A stretch of DNA of 53,111 nt, taken from positions 1 through 53,111 of the IMG/VR virus record IMGVR_UViG_3300025141_014934. One strand, 5' to 3'. The notes under the pieces were generated by a model, which saw nothing but the letters and a program-made list of their open reading frames with translations, was not told the DNA's origin and ran no database searches. Shown here one piece after another: positions 36,433 to 44,435 of the stretch; position 1 is the first letter of the stretch, and each line of letters begins with the position of its first letter. This stretch comes from a virus. The translations under genes and the position numbers were made by a program.

Positions 36433-37205
36433 GACTTGTATATATCTCCAAGCGGCTGCCCTTTCCAATACGCTTTTAGGTAATCCCTCTCTAGTGAAAG
36501 GTCGAGCCACTTGTGGAGTGTTGTCCCTATATCAATATAACTGTTTTTGGCGGATAATTTAAACAATTTGTGAATTAGTATCTCACTTAAGCTACTAGCC
36601 GAGAAGAGAAACACGTGTTCTTCTACATTGTTTTCTGTAACCCAGTCCGAAATCTCCTCAATCAAGTGGTGATCATTGACAATGCAGTTTTTTCCTACCC
36701 TAAAGTCTTTTGTAACCTCGAACGGAAGGTTGTCGAATGTAGCGTTTTCACTACAAACCATGACTATCTTATGATTTTTAAACTCTGGGACGAAGTGATT
36801 GACGAATAAGGGATAATTGGCATTAACGAAAAGATTGGGAGTTGTCCAATGTTCTTCTCCGTTCTGATAATGTTCTTTGAGCCATGGTATGAACTCTCCT
36901 ATGGCACATGTGCAATTGGCGCAACCGGCGCCGACGAAATAGTTCTCCTTCTCGAATACGAAAGAATCAAACAATCCCTCCTTAACATGGGAATCACGCT
37001 CTGGTAAGAACTGTTTGTAGTCATCGGCTGAATATCCAAAGTTATACCGGATATCCCCCACCTCAACATGGTCAGCTTCTAAAACAACCTTCTTATTCTG
37101 CATAACGAAAACTTCACCATCAGAATATCGAGTGAAGGCAAAAGGTTCTCCATTCTTAAGCTTGTTTAGGAGTAGGAAAAAGTCTTCTATGTATCCTTTG
37201 GACAC
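36423..37205 (-). CDS. GT-D-type glycosyltransferase (DUF1792-like)
   Basis: The 260-residue protein has FAFTRYSDGEVFVMQ at about residues 22-36, matching the F-x-R-[YF]-x-D-G-E signature of the GT-D fold glycosyltransferases (DUF1792-type), and FVGAGCANCTCAI later. In characterised members a metal-independent glucosyltransfer to a glycoprotein glycan was shown. Here it lies beside WecB and GT4 genes, consistent with glycan building. Acceptor unknown. Confidence 0.72.
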   Translation of the reverse strand: MSKGYIEDFFLLLNKLKNGEPFAFTRYSDGEVFVMQNKKVVLEADHVEVGDIRYNFGYSADDYKQFLPERDSHVKEGLFDSFVFEKENYFVGAGCANCTCAIGEFIPWLKEHYQNGEEHWTTPNLFVNANYPLFVNHFVPEFKNHKIVMVCSENATFDNLPFEVTKDFRVGKNCIVNDHHLIEEISDWVTENNVEEHVFLFSASSLSEILIHKLFKLSAKNSYIDIGTTLHKWLDLSLERDYLKAYWKGQPLGDIYKSCA

Positions 37206-37207
37206 TG

Positions 37208-38209
37208 CTATATTCCCTCAGCTACAAATATTTCCGCTATCTTCTTAGAGGTGTGTCCGTCACCGTAGGGGCACGGCTCGTCGGGGTCTGGAACAGGCTG
37301 TTCATAGGCCCACGAGAAAGCTGCTGGCAGTTCATCCGGGGTGGGGCATAATGTAGAGAACACTCCCATTCCTTCAACGCGCTCGGTGGTCTTTCGACAC
37401 ACAATGCACTTCTTTCTAAAGAATGATGACTCTTCCTGAAGTCCTCCGCTATCTGTTATGACAAAACGGCTCTGGGAAAGCAGCTTGACGAAGTCTTCGT
37501 ATCCCATAGGATCGACGACACGGACATTTTCAAAGATATCCTTGTGTTTATAAACATTTGGGTTGGGGTGGATAGGCAAAATGAATTCTAGATCGGGGTT
37601 TTGTGCAGCTAAGCTGTCAATAGTCTCAAACCACTCTTTAATCAGTGGGTGGTTTTCCCTTCGGTGCATTGTTATAACAATTTTATTGCTATATTCTGGC
37701 TCAATTTCAACGATGTTGTCTAAAACAGTATTACCAACCACATATACCTTCCCTGATATGCGTTCTTTTGCTAGATTGGCGGCTGACTCTTCCGTGGGGC
37801 ATAGGTTGATGTCGGCTAATCGAGATACTGCCTGTCTATTAAACTCCTCCGGATATGGATTTTGCAGATCATAGGTGCGCAAACCTGCCTCAAGATGGAC
37901 CACTTTTAACTTTCTGTGAAACGCAGCTAATGCAATTGCAAAGGCAGAAGAAGTGTCACCCTGTATCAACACACTCGTCACTCCTTCAAAGACTTCATCA
38001 GAATTCATTATAGAAGAAACAATCGAATCTAAGCGATTTGTGCCATCCTCAATTTGTAACCTTCTTACAGTACTGTCTGAAACGTGAGCCAAAAGATCTT
38101 CATGTTGTCCTGTAAAAAGAAGAACGTGCTCGATCTTTCCCTGTAGCTCTTCGATTAATGGCTTGATCTTGATGTATTCTGGACGTGTTCCAAAACTTAT
38201 AAGCAGCAT
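37208..38209 (-). CDS. wecB: UDP-N-acetylglucosamine 2-epimerase, non-hydrolysing
   Basis: The 333-residue protein shows ISFGTRPEYIKIKPLIEEL, TGQHEDLL, HLEAGLRTYDLQNPYPEE (E and R of the active site), TMHRRENH and TDSGGLQEESSF, the full set for the WecB/MnaA family. It converts UDP-GlcNAc to UDP-ManNAc, a precursor for ManNAc-containing glycans. Length is somewhat shorter than E. coli WecB (376). Tight spacing of one to two bases to both neighbours indicates one operon. Confidence 0.9.
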   Translation of the reverse strand: MLLISFGTRPEYIKIKPLIEELQGKIEHVLLFTGQHEDLLAHVSDSTVRRLQIEDGTNRLDSIVSSIMNSDEVFEGVTSVLIQGDTSSAFAIALAAFHRKLKVVHLEAGLRTYDLQNPYPEEFNRQAVSRLADINLCPTEESAANLAKERISGKVYVVGNTVLDNIVEIEPEYSNKIVITMHRRENHPLIKEWFETIDSLAAQNPDLEFILPIHPNPNVYKHKDIFENVRVVDPMGYEDFVKLLSQSRFVITDSGGLQEESSFFRKKCIVCRKTTERVEGMGVFSTLCPTPDELPAAFSWAYEQPVPDPDEPCPYGDGHTSKKIAEIFVAEGI

Positions 38210-38210
38210 A

Positions 38211-39806
38211 TTACTTCTCCTGATCTTTTACTAACGTCCACCCACGAGCGATAGCAGTGCTTACGCAATAATCCCTCTCGGAAAAGAAAGCATGATGGCT
38301 TAAGCTCGAATTGGTGGAGGTTGCTTTATCGTCAATCCCTAATTCATTACCTAAGATAGAACCGTGAAGTTCTTTATCGTCGGGAGGATGAGGCGGGCAA
38401 TAGGTGTTAATGTTTCCGTATTTCTGTGCAGTATATGAGAACTGCATATCTTCACCGTTGTCCCAAGTAATGGGGGCTTCGGCCCACAAGTACTTTAACC
38501 AGTCTCGTTTAAAAAACCATGCGTGCCCCACCAGATCAACCTGTGTTATTTCTGGATTGTGGGTTGGCCAACCGCAGCGCTGATGTGGATTATAAGTATC
38601 TCCCTGAAGAATGACGCCGGCTGATCCTAGGATACCTTCATGGGTCTCCATGGTGCTTAGGCAGTTCTCAAGCCATCGCGAGCCTGGAATTGTGTCGTCG
38701 TCGAATATAGCAATATGCTCTGTCTCTGCCAGGAGCGCTCCCGCAAACCTTCCGTAGAACTTCCAATTATGGTCATTCCTGAACACCTTATCAGAATCTA
38801 TTTGAGTGAAATCAAACCCGTTGAGATCTTCGTGATCGTTAACCCATACCCAGATTTGTTTTGGAGGTCTTGTCTGTTCTCTTATTGCTTTGATTTGCGC
38901 ATCCAAATTATAAGGGCGTCTATAGGCGTTTAGGATAACCGTGATGTCTTCATACGGAGAACGCCTATCCGACAAAAAGGCTGATGTGAACAATCCAGCG
39001 ATTTCGTATCGAGCATTTCTAATATGTTCAATCAATTCTGCGCCCTTCAATGAAAACCATTCCTCGCTCGTGGCGCCAATCAGGGCGTTGGTATATATCT
39101 TGCACCCCAGCATCTTTGCTTCCACAACAACGCGGCTCATCGTCTCCATGACCCCGGGGAAGAATGCAAAACTATCGCATTCACTCAACTCTTTGATGAA
39201 CCCCTCATGGGTACTCGGGGGGATTAGTTTGTACTCATGCCCCTGCTGCTTACAGAATCGTATAGCGCCTTCAGTGTTCTTTACACTGTTTGGCGAGTCC
39301 ATAATACCACATAGTGCCTTTTTGGGGGAGTCTAGATACTTCTCTATAACGCGCAGATGCTCCTCGGGCCAAGGGTTGCCGCCGGCATTGACGATATTCC
39401 TCAAGCCTGTGTTTTTATGCATTACGTCTGCATGCATCTTGCTTTGACACACGACTGCGACGGCGCTGCGATAGAATTCTTGATTGATGACCTGATCTCT
39501 TGGAGCCTGCAGATCTGGGAAAACAGACGGGTCACGCGTTTTTAAGTACTTGTGATCGTGCTCATAAATCACATACCTCTCGCTCTGCAAACGACGACGG
39601 GACGCAGGAGATAAATTTAAAAAATTGCCAACGATGAAGTTGCAACCCGCATGCTCTTCAATAAAGGGCAATGTAACCATATGACTATGAATTCTGATCG
39701 ACTCACCGTCTTGTGAGGCTGACAGGGCTCTTAGTACTTCATCGTTAACAATCTCTCCGCCGCCGGGAACATCTTCTTTAAAAAAGTCAGCTATTAAAAC
39801 ATACAT
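38211..39806 (-). CDS. Fused GT4-like + GT2 glycosyltransferase
   Basis: The 531-residue protein joins two transferases. Residues 1-275 form a GT-B-like module: VPGGGEIVNDEVLRAL at the start and FFPGVMETMSRVVVEAKMLG, an E-x7-E donor motif. Residues 287-500 form a GT-A family 2 domain: TVILNAYRRPYNLDAQIKAI, then AIFDDDTIPG with the DDD metal site. The module likely adds two sugars in sequence. The first part lacks an obvious N-terminal GT-B Rossmann completeness, so one domain could be non-catalytic. Confidence 0.85.
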   Translation of the reverse strand: MYVLIADFFKEDVPGGGEIVNDEVLRALSASQDGESIRIHSHMVTLPFIEEHAGCNFIVGNFLNLSPASRRRLQSERYVIYEHDHKYLKTRDPSVFPDLQAPRDQVINQEFYRSAVAVVCQSKMHADVMHKNTGLRNIVNAGGNPWPEEHLRVIEKYLDSPKKALCGIMDSPNSVKNTEGAIRFCKQQGHEYKLIPPSTHEGFIKELSECDSFAFFPGVMETMSRVVVEAKMLGCKIYTNALIGATSEEWFSLKGAELIEHIRNARYEIAGLFTSAFLSDRRSPYEDITVILNAYRRPYNLDAQIKAIREQTRPPKQIWVWVNDHEDLNGFDFTQIDSDKVFRNDHNWKFYGRFAGALLAETEHIAIFDDDTIPGSRWLENCLSTMETHEGILGSAGVILQGDTYNPHQRCGWPTHNPEITQVDLVGHAWFFKRDWLKYLWAEAPITWDNGEDMQFSYTAQKYGNINTYCPPHPPDDKELHGSILGNELGIDDKATSTNSSLSHHAFFSERDYCVSTAIARGWTLVKDQEK

Positions 39807-39815
39807 ACAACATCA

Positions 39816-41102
39816 TTATTCAAATGTTTGGACTTGTGCAAACTCAGACCGCGACGGCTCTTCAGCTTCTTCCTCTCCCCATGTAGCATCAGCAAATATC
39901 TTGCTTTGATTCTCAAAAGAAAACCTTTCCGTGATATATTTCTTGAGTTTCTTGGCGGTGGTGCGCTTCGTCTTGATATTTTTTAGGGTATCTCGTAAAG
40001 CCTTTTTATACGCATTCTCGCGTGGGAATGCCCAAAGGGCCTCCTTTATAATCACACCCTCCCAGAGGGCTTCGTCCTGAACTGGCGAAAGGTTATAATC
40101 AACTCGCGTAAAGTGACGTTTAGATTTAATCTTGTCTGATCCTTTTTTCTTGGTCGGAGCGTATAAAAAGTCTAGCTGCCCTCCCCAATCTATGGTAACA
40201 ACGGGCAGTCCAGTGCAAGCAGCCTCAAACAGGGGGAGCCCAAACCCTTCGCCATGAGCGATGTTGACCAGGGCGGTCATCTTTGGATGTGCATAAAGTC
40301 CGTGAAGCTCTTGCTCGCTCATCTCTCCGTGCACTACATAAATCTGACATTTGATGTCTTCTGCAGCCAGTTTTGTGTTCTTAACAATGTTTTGGACCAG
40401 CTTCACAGTTCTTTCATGATCGATAATTGATGTATCAGCACAGAAAGTCTTCAAAACAAACCCCACATCGGGATCATCCTTAAATTCCTCAACAAACCAT
40501 CTTATAGTGTTTTCAAGGTTCTTCCTGGGTCCGTTCTGAGCTACAAACAAGAAGTTTGAATTCGTCTCTAGCTCAATCTCCGGTACCTCTGGAGTAATCT
40601 CTCGTACGGGGAAGTTCGCTACCGTGATGGGAGTCTCGCATTTATAATTGGGAAGAACCTGCCCGGTCTGCTTATTTTTGGCATAATATTCCGTGTTCTC
40701 AAAACCGAATTTTGCGTGATTGGAGACAACAATAATCTTATCCATCATATTGGCTTTCTCCACCCATACGGGGGCAATTTTGCTACACTCAATTCCTGCT
40801 GTAAAGCCGATGTTGCAAGTTGCAATTCTCTCCCACTCGTTAGGAATCGTAACCTGGATAGATATATCGTACCTCGGGTTAGGCTGTTCGTTCGTAACGA
40901 TGGTCTTATGAATCAAGTGGTCAATCCAGCGACGCTCTTCGTCATCAAGCGCCAGCCAACTGGTCTGGCCCCACCCCACATTAATGAGAAAAATGTTGAA
41001 TTTCTCCTCATGTGCCCTTAAAGATCGAAGGGCGAACCTAGTCTGCTCTCCATAACCGCTGCGTGATAGAGCCGGTCCTCGGACTATTACTTTTTTTCTC
41101 AT
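39816..41102 (-). CDS. GT4-family glycosyltransferase (428 aa)
   Basis: The product starts VIVRGPALSRSGYGEQTRFA, has FLFVAQNGPRKNLEN (start of GT1/4 C-lobe) and HGEGFGLPLFEAACTGLPVV with the E-x7-E nucleotide-sugar site. Typical length of GT4. It overlaps the next transferase by four bases, and the two share the SGxGxQTRxF N-terminal pattern, so they are related. It probably transfers a hexose in glycan extension. Confidence 0.88.
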   Translation of the reverse strand: MRKKVIVRGPALSRSGYGEQTRFALRSLRAHEEKFNIFLINVGWGQTSWLALDDEERRWIDHLIHKTIVTNEQPNPRYDISIQVTIPNEWERIATCNIGFTAGIECSKIAPVWVEKANMMDKIIVVSNHAKFGFENTEYYAKNKQTGQVLPNYKCETPITVANFPVREITPEVPEIELETNSNFLFVAQNGPRKNLENTIRWFVEEFKDDPDVGFVLKTFCADTSIIDHERTVKLVQNIVKNTKLAAEDIKCQIYVVHGEMSEQELHGLYAHPKMTALVNIAHGEGFGLPLFEAACTGLPVVTIDWGGQLDFLYAPTKKKGSDKIKSKRHFTRVDYNLSPVQDEALWEGVIIKEALWAFPRENAYKKALRDTLKNIKTKRTTAKKLKKYITERFSFENQSKIFADATWGEEEAEEPSRSEFAQVQTFE

Positions 41103-42373
41103 GCTGCTACCTTAATCCTTTCAAAGCGCCAACTCTTATAGTTCTTCCTGGTGTCCCAAGAACCGTTGGTTTCAATAATTTCCTGCATAAGTTCGTCCCA
41201 AACCTCCATGGTTTTATCAAAATTATAATTCTTCATAACATATTTGCGGCCGCGTGCACCCATGGCGTCCCGCTGCTTCTTGGTTTTGTTAAACATCTTT
41301 ACCAAAGCTTTAACCACTATCTCTTCAGAAAGTCGGTCTTCATAAATCATAGGGATATCTTGAGATCCTATAATAGCCTTAGACGTGGGTTCCATGCCAA
41401 TGCCAAACCAACTCTTTCCGTCTGTCACCTGCTCCTGCAACCCTCCGGTCATATTAACAATGATGGGCGTACCACAGGCTAGCGACTCCATGGTTGAGAG
41501 TCCGAAACCTTCCGCATCTGAAACGTTTATGGTACAGTCTGCCATATTATAGATTAGGGCCAACGTTTTTTGATCAAGTTTTTGTGTTGACAACATCACC
41601 TCCCCGTTGTTCATCCCAAGGTTCTTAAGAAGGTACTCTAGGTTTTGACCATGCATATCGTTTGGATCGGTGTGCATAATGAGAAGTGCTTTATCACGAC
41701 CAACCTTGTCCAGAAAAGTCTTAAACCAATAGATCAAGGACCCACTCTGTTTCCGGCGGGCGTTACGGTTATTCCAGAAAAAGACAACTCGGTCTTCTGG
41801 GAAGTTGGTACCGGCGAGGCTGTCACTCTTGAAACTATTTACCTCTTCGTCAGGATACGGCTGAAATATATCCGGAACGACGTGCCCAATGCGCGTGCAG
41901 GGTACGTCCGGGGAGACCGTGCGGACAAGATCGTCGGTTACTTTTGAAATTGTAACGATGTGGTCATTAGAATCATAATACTTCTTGTTGAACATGGGAT
42001 AAGGGTAATTATCCCACACGTGGTGATACACCATGGGACACAGTGGACGTATTTCGTTTTCAATCTCCCACAACCATCGCCAAAAGCGTGGATCAGTCAT
42101 AAACCAGACTACATCTGGTTTTTCTGCACGGAGGATCCCCCGTACAACCTCTTTGGTACCATACCCATCAATGGGATGGATGACCCAATCGTCGCCCCAT
42201 TCCTCAGTCTTAACAGCATTGTAGTTTTCGTGTTTTATGGCGCCGCCGAGAGAAAAGAATTGATAGCGGCCGGTTTTAAGGAGCCCCTCAATAAAATATC
42301 TAGTTTGAGTTCCCACGCCGGAGGGTGATAGTGGATGGTCTCCGAGCGTCAGTATCTTATGTTTCTTAGTCAT
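41099..42373 (-). CDS. GT4-family glycosyltransferase (424 aa)
   Basis: This 424-residue protein shows LGDHPLSPSGVGTQTRYFIE, FFWNNRNARRKQSGSLI and SDAEGFGLSTMESLACGTPIIV. The E-x7-E motif and C-lobe layout place it in GT4. It is the first gene of the sugar cassette in transcription order, starting 11 bases after the nuclease gene stop. Donor and acceptor are not predictable. Confidence 0.88.
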   Translation of the reverse strand: MTKKHKILTLGDHPLSPSGVGTQTRYFIEGLLKTGRYQFFSLGGAIKHENYNAVKTEEWGDDWVIHPIDGYGTKEVVRGILRAEKPDVVWFMTDPRFWRWLWEIENEIRPLCPMVYHHVWDNYPYPMFNKKYYDSNDHIVTISKVTDDLVRTVSPDVPCTRIGHVVPDIFQPYPDEEVNSFKSDSLAGTNFPEDRVVFFWNNRNARRKQSGSLIYWFKTFLDKVGRDKALLIMHTDPNDMHGQNLEYLLKNLGMNNGEVMLSTQKLDQKTLALIYNMADCTINVSDAEGFGLSTMESLACGTPIIVNMTGGLQEQVTDGKSWFGIGMEPTSKAIIGSQDIPMIYEDRLSEEIVVKALVKMFNKTKKQRDAMGARGRKYVMKNYNFDKTMEVWDELMQEIIETNGSWDTRKNYKSWRFERIKVAA

Positions 42374-42384
42374 AACTTAATCCT

Positions 42385-43290
42385 TCACTTACAGTGCTCA
42401 GTATTATAGAACTCGCAGTATCCCCATGGGGATTTGCACCCGAGCCTGTTCTTCAAAAAGTTCTTATTGTTGATATTGTATAGTGCTTTTGTCAATAATT
42501 TAAGAGCATTATCAATTTTTTTATTACCGCTCGTAACACGGAACAGTTCTACTTGGTTATTTTTTGCTGTTCTCTTTAAGAGTGCAAAGTGAGTTTCTAT
42601 CTGGTCGAGGGGAACATTGTGTTTCTTTGACCAGAAATATTTGTAGAATGTCAATTGATATGTAATCATCTTATCGTTCTTCTTGCGCGAATCCCAACCC
42701 CATGAACAGGTCTTCCAATCGATGATGTGGTGTTTGCCATCTGGGGTTTTAACCACTAAATCAATATACCCCTTGAAGTTATATGGTGCATTAGAAAATT
42801 CTTCAATATTCTCATATAGTTGTTCTTCAATGGAGACATATTCAAACTCACCAAAATAGTCATGTAGGGCCGGAATAGCCATCTTTGATAGCACCTGCCC
42901 CTGCGTCTCCATTTGTGAAACACGATCTTTATCCATGGTTTCTAAAACGGTGGATGGCAGCTTTTCTAGCTGCTTCTCAAAAGAACCCAAGAAGTATTTC
43001 CCTGGTTCTGTTGTTTCTTTTAGAATCAGTTTTTCACAAGTTTCGTGAAGAGCCGTTCCGAAAGAAGTATATTCATTACCCTCGAAAGCTCGCAGCTTAT
43101 CTAAGTTAACGAGCTTGTGATAATGAGGACATGTTGTCCAATTCTTCAGTTCTGAATATGATATGTGCTTATTTTTTGCTACTGCGGGATTTTGGTTTTG
43201 TTGTTCGTGTGTCACTATTTGTCTTTTGTGCTGTTTTTGATGCTTTTTGCTTCTTTTCGAAAACCCATGTTCCGATTCTGGTGCGTTCAT
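42385..43290 (-). CDS. PD-(D/E)XK nuclease, Cas4/RecB-like
   Basis: Core motifs are ISYSELKNWTTCP, GTALHETCEKLI (G-x3-H), NFKGYIDLVV (catalytic Asp), HHIIDWKT (D-x-K) and MITYQLTFYKYF (Q-x3-Y), the complete set of Cas4/RecB/AddB-type nucleases. The end has CKSPWGYCEFYNTEHC, spaced Cys residues that could help hold an iron-sulfur cluster, as Cas4 does. It probably processes DNA ends for recombination or packaging. Its ATG at 43290 has no clear ribosome binding site and overlaps the preceding gene by 122 bases, so the true start may be downstream, near residue 40. Confidence 0.86.
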   Translation of the reverse strand: MNAPESEHGFSKRSKKHQKQHKRQIVTHEQQNQNPAVAKNKHISYSELKNWTTCPHYHKLVNLDKLRAFEGNEYTSFGTALHETCEKLILKETTEPGKYFLGSFEKQLEKLPSTVLETMDKDRVSQMETQGQVLSKMAIPALHDYFGEFEYVSIEEQLYENIEEFSNAPYNFKGYIDLVVKTPDGKHHIIDWKTCSWGWDSRKKNDKMITYQLTFYKYFWSKKHNVPLDQIETHFALLKRTAKNNQVELFRVTSGNKKIDNALKLLTKALYNINNKNFLKNRLGCKSPWGYCEFYNTEHCK

Positions 43291-43492
43291 TCAGGTTATG
43301 TAAAAAAAGAGGAGATTCTATGCATGCCCACCCATCTTTGACCGATGATTTTCTTTGGACTGCCTCTATCACATCCGTGCCACTCACCCAAATCTCTTTG
43401 TTCTCTGTACTGTAAGGAGTATCAGGATTAATCGCTGGCAACTCTACATGTGCTCGAAGGGTGGTGCCTTCTTTTTCTATATCTATGTTCAT
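43169..43492 (-). CDS. Small protein of unknown function (107 aa)
   Basis: Not recognised. Residues 1-80 look like a small beta-rich domain (TTLRAHVELPAIN, DGWACIESPLFLH); residues 80-107 form a Lys/Ser/Thr-rich basic tail. Its start overlaps the stop of the metalloprotease-like gene (ATGA). The basic tail overlaps the nuclease gene in another frame. Confidence 0.6.
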   Translation of the reverse strand: MNIDIEKEGTTLRAHVELPAINPDTPYSTENKEIWVSGTDVIEAVQRKSSVKDGWACIESPLFLHNLNERTRIGTWVFEKKQKASKTAQKTNSDTRTTKPKSRSSKK

Positions 43493-44139
43493 CTGTTTTC
43501 GTCCTCCAGTAAGCCTTCTATCTTATTATAGATCGCAGGGCTTATGTTCTTTAAGTAGTTTCGATCCTTTAAAAAATATTCTTCAAACCCAGTAGAAAAA
43601 TACTCCCTGAGGGATGTTACAGCATACGGAGATACGAATAATCCCATAGATAGGCTCGTCAATAATGGGTACCCTAACACTTCGTATAGATACTTGTCAA
43701 ATTGAGCATTGTACTCTGGGTTTAGGAACTGTTTTGCCCATATATTCATCTTACCACTAAACTCTTGCTTAAGCAAGTGAAATAATCTCTTTCTCTTCCC
43801 TAAGAATTCGACCTCTATTTTGCCATCCGAATAAAGAAATCCAGGATCAGACTCTTCTACGGCGTGGGCCGTCTCATGTACAATGTCATCTATCAAGTCA
43901 TCTTCATCATCTTGCTGGTTTGAAACCATAATGGAACCATTTTCATATTTGGCATTTGTATTCTTCTCAACAAAGTCCTCAAATTCTCCAATAACAATAG
44001 TATCAATGCCATAGAACAGGGTTCTGGGCACGCGGTTCTCTATTTCATCTATGACATATGTCAAATCTACTGGCTCTATAAATGAGTCTTTAAACAGAAT
44101 TGGAATTCCGTAAAGGCTATAGCTTGTTGTTGATTGCAC
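43489..44139 (-). CDS. HExxH zinc metalloprotease-like protein
   Basis: The 216-residue product contains DDIVHETAHAVEE, a HExxH zincin motif, at about residue 88 and a downstream TGFEEYFLKD that could donate the third ligand (Glu). It is soluble. The start is a GTG at 44139 with no ribosome binding site. The frame is open upstream of the GTG into the 44148-44435 gene region if one base is gained in the C8 tract, so the protein may be longer. Substrate unknown; virion or prohead proteolysis is possible. Confidence 0.68.
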   Translation of the reverse strand: MQSTTSYSLYGIPILFKDSFIEPVDLTYVIDEIENRVPRTLFYGIDTIVIGEFEDFVEKNTNAKYENGSIMVSNQQDDEDDLIDDIVHETAHAVEESDPGFLYSDGKIEVEFLGKRKRLFHLLKQEFSGKMNIWAKQFLNPEYNAQFDKYLYEVLGYPLLTSLSMGLFVSPYAVTSLREYFSTGFEEYFLKDRNYLKNISPAIYNKIEGLLEDENR

Positions 44140-44147
44140 CTGTGTAT

Positions 44148-44435
44148 CTACGTCGGGGGGGGAGTTTCTTCGGTGGAGGTGTCTTCCTCGTTAGCTGTAG
44201 AATCCTCTAAGCCTTGGGCGTAGCCCCGCATCCAATTTTCCTCGGCCACAGTTAGAAGAAACTCAGGGAATTCCGATGCAAATGTGTTGATCGTCATCTC
44301 CAAAGTCACTTCTTCGTTTTCTGGATCCAGTTTATCTCCGACATAATTTACAACCAGTTCTTTCAAGCCTGTTGTTCCTATTATCTTTTCTTCTAATGCT
44401 GGGTTTGTTTCCAGTTCTTTTATTTCTTTTGTCAT
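44148..44435 (-). CDS. Acidic small protein (95 aa)
   Basis: No family recognised. The product is acidic with a Thr/Glu-rich tail ending in Pro residues encoded by a run of eight C at 44155-44162. The ATG overlaps the stop of the PIN-PhoH gene (ATGA). See the frameshift observation for its possible fusion with the next gene. Confidence 0.62.
   Translation of the reverse strand: MTKEIKELETNPALEEKIIGTTGLKELVVNYVGDKLDPENEEVTLEMTINTFASEFPEFLLTVAEENWMRGYAQGLEDSTANEEDTSTEETPPPT
44155..44162 (-). other. C8 homopolymer, possible frameshift site
   Basis: Eight consecutive C (minus strand) lie just before the stop of the 95-aa gene. A -1 shift here bypasses the TAG at 44148-44150 and reads directly into the frame of the metalloprotease gene (PPPDVDTQ then VQSTTSY). 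Confidence 0.45.

Noticed and set aside
38941-39447. 168-codon plus-strand frame in the glycosyltransferase gene
   Set aside because: Opposite strand to a 531-residue glycosyltransferase with clear motifs; no supporting signals.
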